Part shown: positions 23,801 through 33,564 of the stretch, one piece after another
Position numbering within the stretch: position 1 is the stretch's first letter
Layout: every line of letters starts with the position of its first letter
Assembly (NCBI GenBank): GCA_003116995.1
Contig: BDSL01000059.1
Coordinates: 186,001-250,000 of the forward strand
Length of the DNA stretch: 64,000 nt
Reading direction: 5' to 3'
Source: Yamagishiella unicocca
Taxonomy: Eukaryota > Chlorophyta > Chlorophyceae > Chlamydomonadales > Volvocaceae
Notes under the pieces: model-generated
What the model was told of the DNA's origin: nothing
The model's input: the letters and a program-made list of their open reading frames with translations, nothing else
The model's database searches: none
Translations under genes and position numbers: made by a program

Positions 23801-26800
23801 TGCTAGAAGCAGCAGTGCTAGCAGCAGCAGTGCTAGCAGCAGCAGTGCTAGCAGCAGCAGTGCTAGCAGCAGCAGTGCTAGCAGCAGCAGTGCTAGCAGC
23901 AGCAGTGCTAGCAGCAGCAGTGCTAGCAGCAGCAGTGCTAGCAGCAGCAGTGCTAGCAGCAGCAGCGCTAGCATCAGCAGTGCTAGCAGCAGCAGTGCTA
24001 GCAGCAGCAGTGCTAGCAGCAGCAGTGCTAGCAGCAGCAGTGCTAGCAGCAGCAGTGCTAGCAGCAGCAGTGCTAGCAGCAGCAGTGCTAGCAGCAGCAG
24101 TGCTAGCAGCAGCAGTGCTAGCAGCAGCAGTGCTAGCAGCAGCAGTGCTAGCAGCAGCAGTGCTAGCAGCAGCAGTGCTAGCAGCAGCAGTGCTAGCAGC
24201 AGCAGTGCTAGCAGCAGCAGTGCTAGCAGCAGCAGTGCTAGCAGCAGTGCTAGCAGCAGCAGTGCTAGCAGCAGCAGTGCTAGCAGCAGCAGTGCTAGCA
24301 GCAGCAGTGCTAGCAGCAGCAGTGCTAGCAGCAGCAGTGCTAGCAGCAGCAGTGCTAGCAGCAGCAGTGCTAGCAGCAGCAGTGCTAGCAGCAGCAGTGC
24401 TAGCAGCAGCAGTGCTAGCAGCAGCAGTGCTAGCAGCAGCAGTGCTAGCAGCAGCAGTGCTAGCAGCAGCAGTGCTAGCAGCAGCAGTGCTAGCAGCAGC
24501 AGTGCTAGCAGCAGCAGTGCTAGCAGCAGCAGTGCTAGCAGCAGCAGTGCTAGCAGCAGCAGTGCTAGCAGCAGCAGTGCTAGCAGCAGCAGTGTCAGCA
24601 GCAGCAGTGCTAGCAGCAGCAGTACTAGCAGCAGCAACGGCTCAGGGCCCAGCCCCCAAAGTCGCACCTTGACCTGCTCCTTAAGCTCCTCAATGTACGA
24701 CGGTGTTTGGTCGTCGGGCGGCGGCGGCGGCGGCGGTGGCGGCGGGGGGGTTGCGGCGCGCGGGGAGGATGGCGCCAGGGAGGGGGGCCCGTCTCGGCTG
24801 GGGAGCGACTGCGTGTGTGTGGGGGCGGCGGGGGGGCCATAAAAACCGTTTACGCGTTGCTTGGCTTGTGGGGGGGGGATTGCGAGGAAGACCCGTGGAT
24901 GCCAGGGGGGGCCCAACGACGTGGGGGACACGGCCTGGTTAGCAGGCTACTGCCGCAGGCGGTGGTTTCGGTGCGGTGGCGTGGCAGGAGCCATACCCAC
25001 TGTCCAACCCAGGCGCAGAGCCAGGAGGCGTAGCTGAGGCACATACCCAGGAGGCGTTAGCCAACACCCCAACCCTGGCCTGGCCCCGCCCTACTCCACG
25101 TTTCCGGTCCCCCAAGAACCCTGACCAGTCCCGCCCGGGTACCAACCGCTTTCTAACCAACGGGTCTCCCACCAGACTACCGGTTGCTTCTCCCCATGTG
25201 GCAGCAAAACACGTGTTTACTTCTGATGCTCCACCCGCGCGCACCTGGGCATCGCGGGGGGTCGTCCGGCCGCTGCTTCCTGCCGCCGCGCTGCTGTTTC
25301 CGCGAGCGCCGCCGCCAGGAGTGACCCGCGACGCTCCGGAGACAGACCCGGCGCCACCGGCCGCCCTGCGGCCACCACCGCCAGGCAGGCCGGCGGAGTC
25401 GCGGCTCGCGAGCCTGTGTGGGGCGCAGCAACAGCATCGGGCCCTTTGGGAGGTACGGTGGCGGCGGTGTGTGGGGTGCTGTGGGCGCCGCGCAGTGTGA
25501 AGACAGGGACCACCCGAGCGAGGAGATGAGGGATGGAGGGTGTGTTTGGTGAGCGGCAGTGAGGTGGGGGGGCGGCATCGTGGCGGAGTCTGGAGCGCCG
25601 AGTCGGATTCGTTCCGTTGGGGCAGTTGGGGCAGTTGGGGCAGTTGGGCGTACGATGGTTCTTATTGGCCGCATCAGGAGCCGGGCTGAGGGTCTGTGGG
25701 GCCGCCGCCCTGGAGTGGTGCGGATGGGATGGGACGGGATGGACCCACCCGTGGTGGCTCGGTGACCCGCGGGTCGGTGTCACTGGGCCGAGCCCCTCGC
25801 CGCCGCCGTCGGCGACGGAGGCCGTTGAGTGCGTCGCGGGTCCTTGCTGCTGCAAGAGCACGCTGGAGAAGTTCGCCTGGCGGAGGGGAGGTGGCAGCGG
25901 GCAGGGTTGTTTGTGCGGTCACTGGCAGACCCCTTTTTCGAGCATCCAGTTCTCGCCCGGCTCTGCGGCGGCGCGATGCGACGTGATGTACGACCCGACC
26001 CGCACTGAGCGCTCGAGCTGAGACGGTGCTTTGCGGTGCTTGCACATAACGTAATGCGAGGGAATCTCATAACGACGCCCTGCCACGATGCCCGCTAGCG
26101 CAGCCTTGAGGCCGCCCACCCTCCCCCCGCAAGCAGGATTGGCAGCCCCACCCGCCACCACCCCGCCACCACTCCCTCCCCAAACCCCAATCATTCGCGA
26201 GTTCACGTAACGCACCCCCTCCCAAAACACCCATCATTCGTGGATTGACGAAACGCACCCCCCCCCCACGCCAGCACCTTGGGGGGCTGTAGCAGCGGTG
26301 GCGGCCTGCCGCCCCCGGTGCCGTCCCCGGGGCTCTGCGGTGTGCGTCCCTCCGTCCGCTTCGGCGACGCCAGCGGATGCGGCGGGGCGCCAGACCGCTT
26401 CTGCTGTAGCGGCGGCGGCGCGGGCTGCAGGGCCCGTGAGCTCGCAGGCACTGCTGCTGCTGCTCCTCCTCGTCCTGGTCCTCTGTCACCCGCATTGTTG
26501 CGGCCGCCTGCGGCTCGCCTGGCCTGTTCCTGTTCTCGCTGCTGGTGGAACTGCTGGGAGCCCATCGCGCGCGCTTCGGCCAGCGACTTGCCCTGGGGTA
26601 CACGAGGGACAGGAAGGGTGGGTAGGACGATGCTCCTGTCTTTACTCTCAAACCAAGAGACCCAAAACGTTGGCACACCAAACGTTATTGTAACAGTTAT
26701 AGTGGGTTTGTTGGTGATATCAAACGGTGGTGACGCCAAACGGTGGTGACGCCAAACGGTGGTGACGCCAAACGGTGGTGACGCCAAACGGTGGTGACGC

Positions 26801-28592
26801 CAAACACACAACTGCATCCAGCCTCACCTGTTTGAGCGCATCCAGCGCAGCCAGGGCCGCCAGCTGCTCCGCCTGGGGTCACGACACAGAGGGCGGTGGG
26901 TTGGAGTCAAGGCCGGGAGGCGGCGGGACGTGTAGATGGCTAACACTGGGCCGCACCGACGCACGGACATGGGGCCCCTCGGCTGCCGGCTCGCTCAGCC
27001 GCGGCCCCTGGGGCCTCACCAGTCCGACCCCGCCCCTGGACCCTACCAGTCCGACCCCGCCCCTGGACCCTACCAGTCCGACCCTGCCCCTGGACCCTAC
27101 CAGTCCGACCCTGCCCCTGGACCCTACCAGTCCGACCCTGCCCCTGGACCCTACCAGTCCGACCTGGTCCTCACGGTGATGAGCACAGGGAGCATTAGGG
27201 ACAACCCGGTAGCCCCCCTCGTCAATCCAACGTGAATTGTGAAGATATGAACCCGATGGGTGATGAGTGGTGATGATGATGGGTGATGAGTGATGGTGAT
27301 GGTGATGGGTGATGGTGGCACCAACGGCGGCACCCACCCACGCACCAGGAGTTGCTCGACCAGCTGCGCCCGCGCCGCCGCCCGCTCCTCCCTGGATTCG
27401 GAGCTGCTCGCTGGGCGCCACAGCGGCGGAGGGCCCTGCCCCGCAGCGGCAGCAGCAGCGGCTGCCGCGTGGTTGGCGGCGCCGTGCAGCGCCTGCTGCT
27501 GCACGATCTGCTGTCGCTCCAGGGCGAGTCGTCGCAGGGTGTCTTTGTGGGCGGCGGCCAGCGCCTGCAGGCGCTCTAGGGCGGGGCAGAGAGGGGCAGG
27601 CAGCAGGTGCTCTAGGGCGGGGCGAAGACGGGCAAGCAGCAGGGGCTCTAGGGAGGGGCAAAGCGGGGGTCTCAGCGCAACCGTACAACCTCTGGTGTTG
27701 CCGTAGGTACGGCAACTATGCGATGTGCTCACCCTGCCGGCGTCACGTAGGCACCACTGCCCCGTAGGAAGGAGGGGTGGATTGGGTCGGGCGGCAACTT
27801 TCCACCAGCTATTAATGCCCCTCCTCCTTTGTTCCTGCACCGAGTTTTACCCTACACCCCTAGGCGCCGGCCTAGCGGTTATGCTGGGTTTCGCCCCGAA
27901 ACCATAGCCCTGGGAGCCACAGCCCCCGCGCAGCAGCTTCCACCCAGGAGCCGACTAGGGGCGTAACCGTCTTCACTGATGGACCCCTCCCCTTGGATCT
28001 ATGAGCCCACGTATGACCCCGCAGTCGGACCTTCTTTGATTTGTTGACGCGTCGGGGGCGGCGGGGCCGCCGGTGCTTCTGGCTCTGAAGGAGTGTCGGA
28101 ATCAAGACCTGAACTTAAGTCTGCGCCCAGGTCTGGGTTGAAATCTGGTTCCGGATCTAGGTCCGCTTCTGGAGCCTGGCGTGAGCCTGGGTCTGGATCC
28201 GGAGGTGGAGCTGCGTCTAAATCCGTGGTGGGGTCTAGGGCTCCTAGGGGTTCTAGAGGTGACAGGGGAGTAGCGGCTGCGGCTGGGGGTGGGGTCGCTT
28301 CTTCTGGGTCAGATATAGGGGCTCGGGCTGGGGGCTCGGCTGGAGAAGCGGGTTTGGATGCTGCCTTGGCGACCCGAGGAGACGATTCAGCGGGGGCACC
28401 TGCAGCAGCCCGAGGAGTAGCAGCTGAGACCGTACTCTCTGTCTCCTCGTCGTCGTCATCCTCCTCGCTCTCCTCGTCGTCATCTTCGTCCTCATCCTCG
28501 TCGTCGTCGTCGTCGTCCTCATCGTCCTCATCCTCGCCGTCGTCATCATCGGGGCCTGAAGCCGTTGGAGGCTGTGGCTTTTTCGGAGGCAT
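11856..28592 (-). CDS. CCDC17-like multi-module coiled-coil protein, more than 25 exons
   Basis: Function is inferred only: it resembles CCDC17, a little-studied animal coiled-coil protein. The ATG at 28592 opens an exon with a long Asp/Glu tract (28031-28592). Phase-matched exons then follow: 27346-27575, 26828-26872, 26278-26592, 24668-24808, 23150-23480, 22740-22895, 22233-22462 (Q/E-rich coiled coil), 21574-21714, 21027-21410, 20507-20688, 19959-20205, 19394-19482, 18936-19008, 18599-18727, about 18069-18208 and 17400-17543, then further exons at about 16.85, 16.3, 15.7-15.8, 15.2-15.4, 14.7-14.9, 14.5, 14.2-14.4, 13.6-13.8, 13.4 and 13.0 kb, and a terminal Gly/Met/Pro exon. CCDC17-like features include [17 protein letters not shown], then GAFQIPLH...GVPRVPC...LLVRVL. 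A W-x(4-5)-LF/IM...LPLF pattern recurs about three times, suggesting repeated C2-like modules. Exons between 26.2 and 24.8 kb and the last junction near 12.5 kb are unresolved. It could be a merged pair of genes, but phase continuity argues against that. Confidence 0.65.
12057..12312 (-). repeat. Gly-Met-Pro coding repeat
   Basis: About 20 tandem copies of a short unit reading GMPGMG / GMGGMP on the minus strand (CATGCCACCCATGCCAGG on plus). It lies in the last exon of the CCDC17-like gene. The other frames across this block are open only because of the repeat. Confidence 0.85.
13105..13292. repeat. 30-bp minisatellite in an intron
   Basis: Six near-identical 30-bp units (CTGCCGACTGGAACT...GGATCCTGCT), in an intron of the CCDC17-like gene between the exons near 13.4 and 13.0 kb. 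Confidence 0.9.
13965..14062. repeat. Pyrimidine-rich tandem repeat (about 36 bp)
   Basis: About 2.5 copies of a unit built from CTCCCTGACCCCCTCCCTGG and CCCCTCGCTGGGCC, in an intron of the CCDC17-like gene. Confidence 0.8.
15155..15226 (-). repeat. Dispersed intronic element, family A, copy 1
   Basis: In host-gene orientation the intron opens with its donor and reads GTGGGTTGCGAGGAAGACCC, then GCGGATGCGAGAAAACTCG, then GACGTTTCGAGATGCATGCTGG. The same series of blocks occurs in a CruP intron at 60829-60890. The element therefore starts at the 5' splice site. Confidence 0.6.
17855..17965. repeat. (CTTCCTCCC)n polypyrimidine tract
   Basis: About 12 short CTTCCTCCC/CTCCTCCC units on the plus strand; purine-rich on the sense strand of the host CCDC17-like gene, within an intron. 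Confidence 0.85.
18486..18600. repeat. (CCCTGCCCTC)n tandem repeat
   Basis: Roughly ten copies of CCCTGCCCTC/CCCCTGCCCTC in an intron of the CCDC17-like gene, running up to the exon ending at 18599. Confidence 0.8.
19073..19162. repeat. 12-bp tandem repeat GACCAGGGAGGG
   Basis: About seven exact 12-bp copies in an intron of the CCDC17-like gene. They read as PGPLPGPL or TREGTREG in spurious frames. Confidence 0.9.
19499..19526. repeat. Telomere-like TTTTAGGG repeat
   Basis: Three consecutive TTTTAGGG units inside an intron of the CCDC17-like gene. TTTTAGGG is the telomere repeat known from Chlamydomonas. A looser run of CCCTAAA/CCCCTAAAACCC follows at about 19909-19940. Confidence 0.75.
19557..19635 (+). 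repeat. Dispersed intronic element, family B, copy 2
   Basis: Reads CCCGGTTACACGACATAGG, then TGCTGGCGCATCGTCTGCGG, then ACACGTGGTTTGCG. Copy 3 at 23011-23070 has the same blocks in the same order. It lies about 75 bp from a 3' splice site in gene orientation and next to the telomere-like repeat. Confidence 0.65.
20341..20462. repeat. (TG)n-rich microsatellite
   Basis: TGTGTG and TGCGTGTG tracts interrupted once, within an intron of the CCDC17-like gene. Confidence 0.85.
23011..23070 (+). repeat. Dispersed intronic element, family B, copy 3
   Basis: Reads ACCGGTTACGCGACATCGG, then AGCTGGCGCATGGTCTTCGG, then ACACATAGTTGTGGG. It matches copy 2 block for block with substitutions and a shorter middle segment. 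It lies in a different intron of the same gene. Confidence 0.65.
23757..24640. repeat. 15-bp satellite AGCAGCAGCAGTGCT, about 59 copies
   Basis: An almost perfect array of AGCAGCAGCAGTGCT, with one 12-bp unit near 24241 and a few point variants at the edges (near 23806, 23970, 24595). It fills the intron between the exons at 24668-24808 and 23150-23480 of the CCDC17-like gene. Because 15 is a multiple of 3, it is open in several frames on both strands (Ser/Ala, Leu/Ala) without being coding. Confidence 0.95.
24881..24903 (+). repeat. Dispersed intronic element, family A, copy 2
   Basis: Contains TGCGAGGAAGACCCGTGGAT, the family A core. It is antisense to the host CCDC17-like gene and sits between the exons at 26278 and 24808. 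Confidence 0.55.
26718..26805. repeat. 16-bp tandem repeat GGTGGTGACGCCAAAC
   Basis: Five to six copies in the short intron between exons 26828-26872 and 26278-26592 of the CCDC17-like gene. Confidence 0.9.
27021..27168. repeat. 27-bp tandem repeat
   Basis: About 5.5 copies of a 27-bp unit containing CAGTCCGACCCTGCCCCTGG. It is intronic, between exons 27346-27575 and 26828-26872 of the CCDC17-like gene. Confidence 0.9.
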
Positions 28593-29165
28593 TGTATAAT
28601 TCTAGTTTTATATGCCGGTAGTAATGCTGGTAAATGCTCCTGCAAAATGCCAGGACCGGGCTATAGTCATTGTTTTCTATCGATAACCAGTGCGTGCGCT
28701 TTGGAACTTTGGGAGCGTAAAAGCAGTATTAAATTCGTATTCCTCCTCAACAGCCCTCCATTAACCGAGAAGAAGCCCTACCTTCGAGCAGTAAATATGC
28801 CGTACAGTCAACGGGTCGCGCATGGGTGTTATCTCGGCATCTTGGCATTTGCTGTAACATCAATCCAGTGCCTCCCTCCGCTTGGAATGCCATCCGTGTG
28901 TCGTCCTGCACCGTATTGCTCTGGGTGCCGCCCTAAACCCTTAATCCCTGCCCCTTCTTGGCCATCCGGCCAGCGCGCGGCTCATTCCCCTCCATGCCGC
29001 AAATTTCTATGCCATCAGCGTAATGAGTCACCAACCGCCTGACAGCTGCCAGGCGCGATTTCACCAGGTTCAGCAGCCATGTAACCGTTTTGCCAGGTTT
29101 GGCGGTTGGGCACGGGTTTGGGACCTTTGGGTGCGAAAGTGGCAACCACTTCCGGTACATATAAG

Positions 29166-29335
29166 CAAAACTTTCCTGGACTAACTCAAACCCTGCACAT
29201 CGAACGTTGTGCATTCTTTTCAGCCGTTCTTTCGCTGGGGCATTACGCGGCAAAACTTTCCTGGACTAACTCAAACCCTGCACATCGAACGTTGTGCATT
29301 ATTTTCAGCCGTTCTTTCGCTAGGGTATTACGCGG
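29166..29335. repeat. 85-bp direct duplication
   Basis: Two adjacent copies (29166-29250 and 29251-29335) with only a few differences, sharing ACTTTCCTGGACTAACTCAA and GTTGTGCATT. It lies about 570-740 bp upstream of the CCDC17-like start codon. Confidence 0.9.
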
Positions 29336-29779
29336 TGTGCGATGCGCACTTCTTTCCAGGCTTCATCCGCCTTCATCACCTAAGAAACATTCGGGAGTCT
29401 GCTGGCTGGAGTCGGGGATCCCTGCTGGCCACCACACTGCGCTCGTCACCTGTCAGTGAATGCATGCATGCGAGCGCAGGGCTGTTCGCTGCCGTGTTTG
29501 GCGCTGCGCTCTCTCTTCGACCCACTGCGTTCCCAGGCACTGAGCCGCGAAAGTACGTACGACACGTATCCAGGCGAGCGCTGTACACAACTACCCCGCC
29601 CGAACAGATTCCAGGAACCGCTACCCGGGAACAAAATCCACACTGTACAAGCTTCAGGCGCAGGGCAAGGCAACCGAGCAGCCTAAACAAGCACCTGCGC
29701 TGCGCCATCTCCCAACGCAGTGCCTGCTGTCTGCGTCCCAACAACCACTTCGCAATAACCCCAACCGCCTCCTGCGCCT

Positions 29780-29852
29780 CCCATCTCCCCCATCCTGCCC
29801 CATCTCCCCCATCCTGCCCCATCTCCCCCATCCTGCCCCATCTCCCACACCC
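29780..29852. repeat. 19-bp tandem repeat CCCCATCTCCCCCATCCTG
   Basis: About 3.8 near-perfect copies in intergenic DNA. Confidence 0.9.
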
Positions 29853-30362
29853 TGCACCCCACATGGACCTCCGCGGCAAAGCCCCATGCCCCACGGTCCC
29901 GTCCAACACCAACACCGTCAGAGCACACAATGGCGCACACCACCGCGTTGCTTCCCAACCGCCCAGCACGCTCCGACCTACGCTACGTCCGCAGGGGACG
30001 AACCCGGGGGTCAGCACCGCCCGGCCGCACCCATGCCCAGCGTGCTGGCACATGCGGGACACGCCAGCCGCACTGCGGCAGCAACGCAGCGACCCGCGGG
30101 TCCCCCAGCACCAGCGAGTGATTTGAAAACGCCGTCGATGGCAGCCGCGGTCCAGCGCCCGCACCGGCTTTCCCTACCGCTGCTGCCGTTTCCCACCGCC
30201 GTCATCCCCGCCGTCACTCACACCAGGCGGGCCCCCGCCTATTATAAGCAACGTGCCGCCGCCGTAACCGATGGCCCCCACCGTTACGTTACGTTACGAG
30301 GTTCATGGCTGACTATAAATAGTCAAGGCTGCATCCAATCGGTAATGATCATTGCCACCTCA

Positions 30363-32440
30363 CTACAACTCCCCCACCGGCCGTCGCGACTGGTCGCCGC
30401 TGGCCCACAGCTCGTAGTCCGTCCGCAGCTGCGTCAGGAAGCGAGGCACCATGGCGTTGAGCACGCCCTGCATCACGCCGCTCCCCACGCCCTCTATGGA
30501 CGGCACCGGCAGGAAGCCGCACCAGGCGGGCACCTCCAGGCACACCTGCGGGCGGGGCAGAGCGCGGGGCAGTGGGTGGGCGGGAGGTGGGCGGGAGGTG
30601 TGCGGGCAGTGTGCGGGCAGTGTGCGGGGCCAGTGGGCGAGGCAGCAGTTAACGCATGCAAGAAACGATGGTGCAGGTGGTTTGGCTTGCAGCAATGTAG
30701 GGAGCCGAGTGGCGTTTGCCGAACAGCCCCGCCCTGGGGTCTCCTGCAGGCAGAACCGCCAGCCGTGGCCGCCACCGCACACACCCTCCCATGCTCGTTC
30801 CCGCGTCCCCACCAGCCCAACAGCTTGACCCGGCCTTCCGTCGCTGTTACGTCGCGGCCCCTGCGCGGAAGGAAGCCATAGGGCCCTCCAAGCGGCCCCT
30901 CCATGCAGCCGCCGAGCGATCCACCCACCCACGGTTTTCCTCGCAACCCACCCAGCCACCCACCTGGATTGACGTATCGCTGACGATCTCCTTTTGCAAC
31001 CGCGGCGCCGCGCCCCCGCTGCTGCTGCTAGCTCCTCGCTCTCCGGTCCCCTCAGGTCCCTGCCCGTCCAGCTCCTCGTCACCATCACTGTCCGCCGGGG
31101 GCACGTAGTCGCGGTACCGCACCACGTTAGTCATCGTGGCGGAGAACTTGTCGTTGATGTCCTCCACGAAGCTGCTGCCTTGGAGCTGCGGAGCGCCACG
31201 AGGAGGGTGACGACGACGTTGAGGGCAGGGTACCGGTACTTCATGGCATGTACACGACACGAAATAAAAATTGGTGGGTTGAATGCGAATGTCGCTCAAA
31301 ATGGCGACCCGGCGATTCCCTTGGGAAGCGGCGGCTTGGCGACTTGACAGTCTGTGTCCGTGATTGCGATTGCGACGAGCGCGGATGCGACGAGTGCAGG
31401 TGGACGGGGAGGCGAGAGGCGGCCGCGATTGGCTGCACAGGATGAGCGCCACGGTGGTGGCATGCAGCGGCGCAGTGGTCACGCAGCTGCCCAAGCAGCT
31501 CCCCACGCAGCTGCCCACGCAGCTGCCCGCGCGTACCTGGCAGCCCAGCAGCCGGATGGTGCAGCCGCCCTGCTCAACGGTGACGGACACGGTGATGACC
31601 GGCTCTACGTTCCACGAGAAGAAGCGCAGCTCGCCCACTGCGGCCGGGAAGGCGAGGGAGGGAGGTTGCGGCGTGCTGGGGTGCGAGGCAAGCGGGTCGC
31701 GGAGAGCTGCTGCGGGACCCTGGTAGCTGTGCGACCCTGGTAGCTGCCCTGCCCTGGTAGCTGCGGGACCCTGGTAGCTGCCCGCCCTGGTGATGACCTG
31801 GGGGCGCGACCGAGTCACGGTGCCCGCACGGCATCACCCAAGACCTGACAGAAGACCCAGTGCGCCTGCGCCCGTGCTCGTGCCCGCAAGGGGCTCTGGA
31901 CGAGCTCACGTGCGTACGATGATGCCGTACAGTACGAGCACAACGAGCACCGGTGCACGCTGCTGTGTCGGATTGCCCGGTCGGACCATGCAGCTACCAC
32001 CCACCGTAGCACCGGAAGGTCGAGTCGTCGACCCGCTCAATGCGTCGCGCGTCCAGGACTGAATATTGGCTGGCAGGCAGCTCCATGTACTCCGCTGGGG
32101 GGTGTGCGCGGGGTGTCAAGAGGGTCCGGGTTTACAAAAGTGCAGAAGGCGTCAGCAGATGCATCAGAGAGGAAGTCAAGTGGGATGGGGGCACGCGGAG
32201 ATGCCCGGCCCCTAGCTGCCCTACCCAAAACTCATTCAGCGCCCCTCTTTGGACACGGGTGCCCACCCGGCGATTCGTGTACCCACACAGCGGCCTCTGG
32301 GCCTCCATTATCGACTGTCTTCCGAGCTTGTGGGCCTTGAAGGTGGCTCGTGCGCGGCCCGGTGTCATGGTTGGTACGTGCAGCAATGTTGACGTGGCCG
32401 GCTCCGCCACGTCTTGCTGCGTATGCAAGCGGCGGCACAT
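30363..32440 (-). CDS. DUF1997 family protein, probably plastid
   Basis: DUF1997 proteins occur in cyanobacteria and photosynthetic eukaryotes; their biochemical role is not established. Five exons join in phase: 32287-32440, 32005-32094, 31537-31637, 30964-31185, 30363-30545, giving 249 aa from the ATG at 32440. Family hallmarks: EYMELPASQYSVLD, then RIERVDDSTFRC, then PVITVSVTVE, then LQGSSFVEDINDKF, an acidic Ser/Gly-rich insertion, then EVPAWCGFLPVPSIEG and a C-terminal helix with NAMVPRFLTQLRTDYELWA. The N-terminus is uncertain. An open frame from the ATG at 32674 (Ser/Arg/Pro-rich, transit-peptide-like) may be the true first exon, but I could not find a phase-consistent donor. Plastid location is inferred from the family. 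Family A sequence begins almost at the donor after exon 4. Confidence 0.85.
30921..30963 (-). repeat. Dispersed intronic element, family A, copy 3 (partial)
   Basis: In gene orientation the intron opens GTGGGTGGCTGGGTGGGTTG, then CGAGGAAAACCGTGGGTGG. This matches the left half of family A copy 1 and starts at the 5' splice site of a DUF1997 intron. Confidence 0.45.
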
Positions 32441-33564
32441 GCAAGGACCCAGTTGGCATATGAAGTCCGAGGGCCCTCACACATGTTGCTGAGTTTGCGC
32501 CGATGCAAAGCGACTTGGCGCGGTGCTCCAGGAGGAATCCGACGCATTTAAGTGCCAGTCGCTTGCCTTGGAACTGCAGCAAGGTGAAATCCTCGTACGA
32601 TGGCATCTGACTGATGACTTGCTGCTACAAGTGGGTGTATGTCCGCGCCCAGCCTGGGGTGCGCGAAATGACATGGCCACAAAAAGCCGACTCCTAGATC
32701 TTACGGTTGGTAATATATCCACTCTCCCTACTTATTAGATGTGCTATTGTGCGCGTGGAGACGCCTTTCCTTGCTGGAACCACGCAAATGTGACTCAGCG
32801 ATAGGACTGCTGAACGCTTAACCTCGCCGGTTTCAAGTCAAGAGCACTACTTAATTAAATGTACCGATGCCTATAGGAAGGACGTAGTTGACCTTGACTT
32901 TTTGATCTTCAATAGGGCCCTTGCGCCGCTGTCCGATGCAGGTTGAACAAGAGCGCCCCGAATACCACTGAAATTTATGTGCATTATCCTGTGTACAGGT
33001 ACCTGCCAGAGAAAAAAAGCAAGGGGGTAAGCTGTCCTTATAACCCGTACGTACCCAGCAAATTGCACTCCATCCGCCGCACCCCCATTGCACCCACCCC
33101 ACACCGGCTGGCCTGCACCCCCCTCTAACCCCTCCAGTAGCCTTCAAGTCACAAGACTCAAACTCCCTCAATTGGGCTGTCACGTGAAGTACCATTTCCC
33201 CACACACGCGGCTCAGCATCTTCACAGCAAACTCTCTACCCACTAACCAACTGTCCACCCGCCACCTGCAGGACCGCTCGTGCCTACCTGCACGCACCCC
33301 TCCATCCACCCGCCCGCCGCCTCCGGAAAGATGCGCGACCTGCAGGCGCCACCCCCCACGAGACACTGCGTCCGCTCCACCGGCCCGCCCGACGATCAGG
33401 TACGGCAAGACGCACGACTGCGGCACCTCGACCACCACTCCACATACGGCGACAAGGACGGACAGCGGACCCGGCGACCACCACAACGCCATGTACTACC
33501 GGCATCATCACCGCCGCCGTCGCTGCTGCTACTGCTACTGCTCCCGCTCCTGCTGCTGCTGCTA
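32441..33564. other. DUF1997 5' region and ESF2 3' region
   Basis: The left part (to about 32720) may hold a first DUF1997 exon. The right part is the ESF2 3' UTR and possibly a small unrecognised gene (next entry). A cluster of TACCTG/TACGTACC motifs lies at 32998-33056. No RNA gene seen. Confidence 0.4.
32869..33213 (-). CDS. Possible small two-exon gene, unrecognised
   Basis: Low-confidence model. A minus-strand frame from the ATG at about 33213 reads MLSRVCGEMVLHVTAQLREF and stays open for about 30-40 residues. A second stretch begins after a good acceptor (CTGTACACAG, near 33000) and contains KFQWYSGRSCSTCIGQRRKG, ending NYVLPIGIGTFN-stop at about 32869. The second block has Cys and Arg/Lys content unlike random GC-rich sequence and has low-GC codons. 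No family recognised. The donor between the blocks is not clear (GTGGGT near 33078 is one candidate). It may be a pseudogene remnant or chance. Confidence 0.22.

Larger units (their letters stand above)
28593..30362. other. Intergenic region upstream of the CCDC17-like gene
   Basis: No gene is supported on either strand. The interval holds the promoter side of the CCDC17-like gene (minus, starting at 28592) and the 3' UTR of the DUF1997 gene. It includes an 85-bp direct duplication, a 19-bp tandem repeat, a GTTAC triplet (30281-30298) and a palindromic TATA-like GACTATAAATAGTC at about 30311-30324. A 305-codon plus-strand frame from 29209 runs through the repeats and looks non-coding. Confidence 0.5.

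Noticed and set aside
23488..24931. Open frames of about 400 codons on both strands (Ala/Leu or Ser/Ala repeats)
   Set aside because: They are produced by the 15-bp satellite, whose unit is a multiple of three without stops. The array is inside an intron with phase-matched exons on both sides.
29209..30126. 305-codon plus-strand frame in the intergenic region
   Set aside because: It runs through the 85-bp duplication and a 19-bp tandem repeat, with no recognisable domain or splice structure.
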